From Phytophthora quininea (lineage: Eukaryota; Oomycota; Peronosporomycetes; Peronosporales; Peronosporaceae): a DNA stretch of 34,916 nucleotides. Location of the stretch: assembly GCA_011947345.1 (NCBI GenBank), contig JAAVTG010000558.1:1-34916 (forward strand), given 5' to 3'. The notes under the pieces were generated by a model. The model saw nothing but the letters and a program-made list of their open reading frames with translations, had not been told where the DNA came from and made no database searches. A program made the translations under genes and the position numbers. Positions 29,980 to 34,916 of this stretch are shown piece after piece; the first letter of the stretch is position 1; every line of letters starts with the position of its first letter.

Positions 29980-32707
29980 TCAGCCCTGTTGTTTAATCTC
30001 GCCGCCGTCGAGTTCTTGGGTCCAGTCAAATGGCTCCCAGTCCTTTAGAAATGCCAACACGTCGCGTTTTTCACTTTCCAGAGAACGACGATTGTCGCCT
30101 TCCCGTCGTCCATACTTCGGTGGCTCCACCTCTAACATACCAGCTACAACATTCACACCAAAGTCTTGTGGAAACTTCGCTTCATCTTCGATCACATGCG
30201 CATATCCCCACGACCTGCGTTAGTCCGCCACTCAATGTGGAAGTACGAAAACGTGGGCGGGACGTGATTCCGAATCCCGCCTTTGCTGGTGTCGATGATC
30301 GGCTTGTGCGTACTCCACTCTCCGTCTGCCTGCATCAGTTCCTGCTTAAAGAAAAGCGGTGTATCTAGGGCCAACTCCGTCGCCACAGGAATGCACTCAA
30401 TTACTGTGTGCCGCTTCCGATGAGGAGCGCTAGTCTGCTCAATAAAGACCATGCTGGTGTTGTACTGCTTCTCGCACATGCGCACCAAGGCGCTTTGGAA
30501 ACGAGTGATTTCCTCACTTACCTGTTCATCCGCTTGGACAACAGAGCAAGTGTGGTCGATTGGCACGATCACGCAGTGACCAGGATGCAGTCGAGGACGG
30601 CTCGGCACCGCTAGATATGTGAACTCACCTAACGACAGCGTCAAATGGTTCTTGAAAGCAGGACTCTTCATGCACAACTGGCATTTCTGCGTGCGTGCAT
30701 CCCACTTCTTCGTCTCATTCACTGCCATCGCATGTTCACGTTGGGCCTGAGCACGTCGAGTCAGATTCGAGCCAGGGTCCTGCAGCATTTTCAGATCTAC
30801 TTGGTCCTCTTCGTCAAACCCGCTAGAAAGATTCTGTGCGTTCACTTCCGTGCCCTTGTATCGAGCGCCTAAGCGCACAATATTCCGTGCGTGGACAGCG
30901 TCCATGTTGCCTTGTCCAGCACGTGAGCTAGACATTCGCTCTTCACGCACAAGCTCTTCTAGTGACGCTGCCACATCTGGTCCGCTCATGGTCATCGAAT
31001 CCGTCTGTTTCTTCTTCCCCTTTCGTGACCCGTAGCGCATGTCTTCCTTTTCTAGCGGAGGCAGAGCACCCGTGATAGCCTCAAAGTGCGGGACAGCAGC
31101 GGCGGTTTTCTCGCGCTCGTACTGAGCCTCCAATTCGTTCAACTGCTCCGTCAACTTGCGGAATAGTTCAGTTTTGCCCATCATTTGCGCTCTTAAAGCC
31201 TTCGCGGCAAGTTTGTTCAGCTCAACTTTCACATCGCCAGCATCCTTCTTTGGTGGGAAGCTACAGAAGAAGCTTTTGCAGATATCTCTGTTTCAAACGG
31301 CGCAGCCTTTGCGCGGGAGATGTCTGTGGAACCTCCGGTACTGACAAGTTGCTGGGCTTCCTGCCGCCATACAAAAATGCGTTTCTCTTCTCTAATTCTT
31401 CCCGCTCGGCCGCCATTCTTGCCTCGTCAACAACTCGCGTTGGTGTTGTAGCCCTGTTAGGCTTCTTCTGCTCTTGCTGGACTGTTGTCGGAGTCGACGA
31501 TTGATTCTTTTCCTTCCCTTCTGTTTTGCTACTCTCGTCACGATCACGTCGCACAGGAGAACGAGAACGACGTCGAGATTGAGATCGCGATCGCCGTTCC
31601 GATTTCCGCTGACGCTTTGCACGGTCAGACCTTCCTTGGCTTCGACTGCGGCTACGGCTACGGTGACGGGAGTTGTATCGCCGTGAATCGCTGCGAGACC
31701 TGTCACCACGTCTGGACTTCCTCGAGTTATTATCACGATCTTCAAAATCTGGCAACTTGGCGTAGTCAATCGGTTCGTCTTCTTCTTCGTCATCTCCTCG
31801 GCGCATAGAGCCACGTTCTGTATGAGACCGTGTTCGACTATCATCTTGCATGCTTTGACTCACAGATCGCTGCACGCGCGTGGAGTAGTTGGACAGTAGC
31901 GTCTTATCCTTCGCATCTCGTCCAATGTGGAGAGTTCGTCGTTCCCTTCCAGGCTTGTTGCTGTCCTCACCATCGATACGATGGCGTTTGTACTGTAGAT
32001 GAGCATTGTCTCGTGCGGAACCTCGTGCGCTCTCTTTCAGTGCATTGACAGATTTAAACCGCTCGTTAACGACGTCCTCCAGGGTCGACCCAGAGGCTCG
32101 CGCACGGTCTTCTGCCCGCTTCAGCATTTTGGCTCGCCAACTCGCTCCTCCATCGCCAAAAAGCGGCACATCTCCGTCATCTTCTACCTTACTTTCTTCA
32201 GGAGCATTTCCTCCCCACGCACGATTTCACTGGAGACTGTGGGCGCTGCGTCTGGGTTTTTAGGGTCGTAGAGTCCATAAACCATGCCGGTGACGGGCTC
32301 TCTCATGCCTGCTTCGATCTCGTCCTGGATTTTCTTTTGTTTGGCTTCTTCTTTCAGCTCCTCTGCTGTCTTCACGACCTCCATCGGCTCTGCATCCGGC
32401 CTCATAAAAGGCTGGTAACAACAGAATCAGGTTACCTCTCTATAGGAATAACTACCAACGTTTGTCTTACCATGGACATCCAGCCGTCTCTCGGCAACGC
32501 TGTCTTGGCTCCCTCGCTATTGTCATCCTCTACCTCCTCGTCGCTGATGCTGTGTCTCCTGTGCTTGTGCTTCTTCTTGCCGTCCTTCCTCTTCTTTTTG
32601 TCCTTCTTGTCCTTCTTGTCCTTCTTCCCGCGCTTCTTGTCCCTCCTGTCGCCCTCGTTGGCCTCTGCGCGGCTCACGAACTTGAGACCTTGCAGAAGCG
32701 AGCTCAT
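29980..32707 (-). CDS. CWF19-like pre-mRNA splicing factor (CWF19L2 type)
   Basis: It is a likely spliceosome-associated protein. Exon 1 (32707-32471) is Lys-rich ([20 protein letters not shown]) and ends PRDGWMSM; a 59-bp intron (32412-32470) follows. Exon 2 has [10 protein letters not shown], then [17 protein letters not shown], an RS/SR-rich region, [21 protein letters not shown] and the CwfJ C-terminal domains. These include [16 protein letters not shown], the HIT-like [33 protein letters not shown], and in the next frame [13 protein letters not shown] and PFDWTQ. One-base losses are needed near 32218-32224 and in the C run at 30206-30209 (inside the conserved [10 protein letters not shown] motif). 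One or two more are needed near 31240-31300, where the frame hits a TAG between the RS region and KVELNKL. Full length would be about 810 residues. Because this gene is normally conserved, the breaks look like sequence errors. Confidence 0.85.
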
Positions 32708-33302
32708 CGTTTGTGGTATAGCTACAACCCTTCAATGATTGGACGAAAAAATGTATATTTACAGGTCTCTAAGTGTTTCGTTAAAATGATGACATCTTAG
32801 CCAAAACTAGTTGTACACGTCCGATCACAGGGCTTTCCTAAACGTTTGCGTTAAGGTGTGCATTCAAGTGTACAGCTTTAGGTGTCCCACTCATAGCAGC
32901 TTCTTGAAGAAAAATCAAAATGACCAACTATGCTGTCGTTTTTGACACGTTATTTCTTCAGAAACCAATTATTATGTTGCTTGGACAACTAAACATGGCA
33001 TAAGTAGCCCAAGAACATCGACGTCATGTGAAAATAACTCCATTCGAATGATATTTTTATTTTGTTTATAGAAACTCGCAGCCACTTTGCTCGGAATGCC
33101 ATGTTGGACCTACCATAGTTCAATAACCAAAACAGATTCGATCATGCCACTGCATCCACTCCTCTTAGAAAAACGCCAATTTACTGGCATAAAAATATGA
33201 AGAGCAAAACTGAAAATTTTAGTTTTAGGGCTACCCCGAAAAATGCCGTTTTTTGGTCTGGTTGAGTCAGGCAAACGTTGCCATAACCCGGAATAGCCAA
33301 AG
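32708..33302. other. Intergenic gap upstream of CWF19-like and downstream of the SDR gene
   Basis: This AT-rich 595-bp interval has no convincing frame. It contains the CWF19-like 5' flank and the SDR 3' flank. Confidence 0.55.
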
Positions 33303-34302
33303 TTACAGCACGTTAAACTTGAGCTTGGCGAGACGCTCGCTCTCCTCCCACAGCGTGCGCGCTGCCGCCTCGTCGTGCGCAGTTTTTTCGGCTGCACTCG
33401 TTGGTGGTCCCCAGAACTCAAGGAACTTGCTGGGCCCGTAGAAGTCTCCACCTCGGACACCAGCTCCCGTTGCAGCGTACAATGTGGGCAACGCACCAGC
33501 ATTTATCTCTTGAAAAATTGGCAACACTCCAAAGAATCGCCAGCCGAGCCTGCTGAGCCAGCCTTGCTCAGTAGTCGGCGCGTCCAGGAGGTTCGTTCTC
33601 GTAATCCCGGGTGGCAAGTCACTGCCGTCACGCCTGCCACATTCCGAGTGTCGATGCGGCGTTGCAACTCGTTGGTAAACAGCAAGTTGCACAGCTTGAG
33701 TCTCCGTACACTGTCGTGGCCTTGTATCCCTTCTCGGGGCGCACAATCTCTCCGGGCTTAAAGTGAGCGAGGTCGGCGCTCGTGTGAGCCACACTGCTGA
33801 TGTTCACCACGCGAGACGCAGTGCTCTTCTTTAGGAGAGGGAACAACCGAGCCGTCAACGCGAAGTGGCCCAAGTGGTTGGTTGCAAACTGCCGCTCGTA
33901 GCCATCCACCGTCTCGGAGTACGGCACGGCCATGATTCCAGCGTTGTTGATCAGCAGGTCGAGACGGTCGTGCGTGGCCTTGAAATCGTCCGCAAACTTG
34001 CGCACGCTACTGAGATCACTTACGTCCAGCTTCTTGAACTCGACTTGGCCAGCGTCGGCATTCGAGGCCAACGCTTCTCGCAGCTTCTTCTCGGCTTCCA
34101 AACCGCGAACTTCATTACGACAGGCGAGCACCACGTCGGCTCCTTTGCGAGCGAGTTGGAGAGCCGTCTCAAATCCAATACCTGAGTTGGCGCCCGTGAC
34201 GATGGCGAGTTTGCCCTTCTGGGAGGGAATATTGCTAGCTTCCCAATTGTCCGGCACTTGAGCACGGGTCTCGGTGGAAGTGGAGTCGACGCAGATGGCC
34301 AT
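33303..34302 (-). CDS. Short-chain dehydrogenase/reductase (retinol dehydrogenase/WWOX-like SDR)
   Basis: This is an NAD(P)-dependent oxidoreductase of the classical SDR type; the substrate is unknown. From the ATG at 34302 the Rossmann motif is KLAIVTGANSGIGFETALQL. Next come the Asp of KKLDVSDLSS, the LDLLINNAGIMA motif (NNAG), NHLGHFALTARLFPLL, the catalytic Ser in VVNISSVAH and the catalytic Tyr-Lys in TVYGDSK. Frame shifts occur right at the YxxxK motif (one base lost near 33695-33698) and just after the CHPG motif (near 33606-33611). The C-terminal part then reads to the stop at 33303 (GGDFYGPSKFLEFWGPP). Length with both corrected is about 330 residues, normal for this family. The breaks resemble those in the neighbouring genes. 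Confidence 0.85.
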
Positions 34303-34564
34303 GCTGTAGACTTGTGATGAAGCTTGCGGGTGTGGTTGTCGTTGTGAATTGGGGAATGAGGTCGTTCAAAGCGCAACGATCTGCTCTGTTTGGTGCCAAA
34401 CAATCAGTGATTGCTTGACCGCCCTGCTGCTTTGGATAAGAGATATAGTCATCATGAGAAAGGGCACGTCAACGGTGACAAATCCACTTGCCAGGCATCT
34501 GTAGAGGACTGCTCTTCAGCGGTTGCGTGAATCCGGCTCTTATTTCACTGTAGTTAGGTGAATT
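34303..34564. other. Gap between the SDR start and the last gene's stop
   Basis: These 262 bp carry the SDR promoter region. No gene or clear initiator was seen. Confidence 0.5.
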
Positions 34565-34915
34565 CTAACTTATCTTCTTGAGCACTTGCAGCCCTTCGGC
34601 GGTGCACCCAAGTTTCACGAACTGATTGTCTTTGAGCACTTGATCAGTATCGATGGATGCCCTGGAGAGCTGCACAGACAGCGATAAATACGGAGACATC
34701 CTCGAGATGGCTGCTGCCTCCCTTGGCGTGAGCGCCGGGTCATCGTAAGCAGCGACGATGTCGACGGTCGTGTCGAATCCGCGGTTCTGGAGCAATTTGG
34801 ACAGACTCAACACGCTGTAGTACTCGCCTTCTGAGTCAGACCGTGTGGACGCGTACATGTCGTTGCGGAAGAAGAGTTTCACTGATGAGTTGTTGCGCAG
34901 GTACGCTTGTACGTC
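34565..34915 (-). CDS. 3' part of an unrecognised gene, cut by the window edge
   Basis: The frame is open from the window end to the TAG at 34565-34567, giving about 116 residues. It is mostly predicted helical (EYYSVLSLSKLLQNRGFD, LTPREAAAISRMSPYLSLSV, DTDQVLKDNQFVKLGC) and ends EGLQVLKKIS. The GTG at 34882 is not a likely start; the gene begins outside. No RxLR, signal peptide or catalytic motif can be judged from this part. A secreted or effector-like origin is possible in an oomycete but is not supported here. Confidence 0.55.
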   Translation of the reverse strand, partial: DVQAYLRNNSSVKLFFRNDMYASTRSDSEGEYYSVLSLSKLLQNRGFDTTVDIVAAYDDPALTPREAAAISRMSPYLSLSVQLSRASIDTDQVLKDNQFVKLGCTAEGLQVLKKIS

Positions 34916-34916
34916 C

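Noticed and set aside
29980..30195. A separate small gene with the FDWTQ motif
   Set aside because: It is the C-terminal end of the CWF19-like protein, displaced by a one-base loss in the run at 30206-30209.
1..34916. CRISPR array, rRNA, prophage or bacterial operon
   Set aside because: No spaced direct repeats or rRNA sequence were seen, and spliced genes and eukaryotic proteins show this is nuclear DNA.

Overview
The window looks like nuclear DNA of an oomycete, most likely Phytophthora or a close relative. Genes are compact and on both strands, with short GT-AG introns (about 55-160 bp) and small intergenic gaps. Secreted jacalin-lectin genes, a MULE-type DNA transposon and a tRNA-like SINE candidate lie beside conserved eukaryotic genes: myosin, COP9 signalosome subunit 1, pyruvate dehydrogenase kinase, a CWF19-like splicing factor and a SET-domain methyltransferase. 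The genus is inferred, not proven.

Region 1 (1-14.85 kb) is a cluster of four paralogous lectin genes, called L1-L4 here. Each joins one to three jacalin-like domains to a long shared C-terminal module: a block with eight cysteines, a helical/hydrophobic region and a beta-rich end. L1 (+) lacks its 5' end and is split by a MULE transposon, with about 320 bp of gene missing at the junction. L2 (-) is nearly intact with a signal peptide. L3 (-) and L4 (+) are divergent, share a 723-bp upstream region and carry several frameshifts. A five-exon SET methyltransferase gene sits between L1 and L2, only 37 bp after the L1 stop.

Region 2 (14.85-21.9 kb) starts with about 1.1 kb without a secure gene, then a myosin heavy chain (+), and a convergent minus-strand gene pairing a YccV/HspQ-like domain with TPR-like repeats.

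Region 3 (21.9-29.9 kb) has about 1.6 kb of unassigned sequence. It is followed by COP9 signalosome subunit 1 (seven exons, clean frame), a long coiled-coil protein, a mitochondrial PDH kinase (-), and a small four-helix membrane protein (+) divergent from the kinase.

Region 4 (29.9-34.9 kb) has a CWF19-like splicing protein (-), a short-chain dehydrogenase/reductase (-) and the 3' part of an unrecognised gene (-) that runs off the window.

A recurrent pattern affects interpretation. Most broken frames are explained by one-base losses, usually in short homopolymer runs, and they hit housekeeping genes (PDK, CWF19, SDR, SET) as well as lectins. Myosin exon 2, CSN1, the coiled-coil gene and the membrane-protein gene have none. 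Many 'pseudogene' lesions may therefore be base-level assembly errors. The transposon split of L1 cannot be, and the in-frame TAG in L4 is less likely to be.
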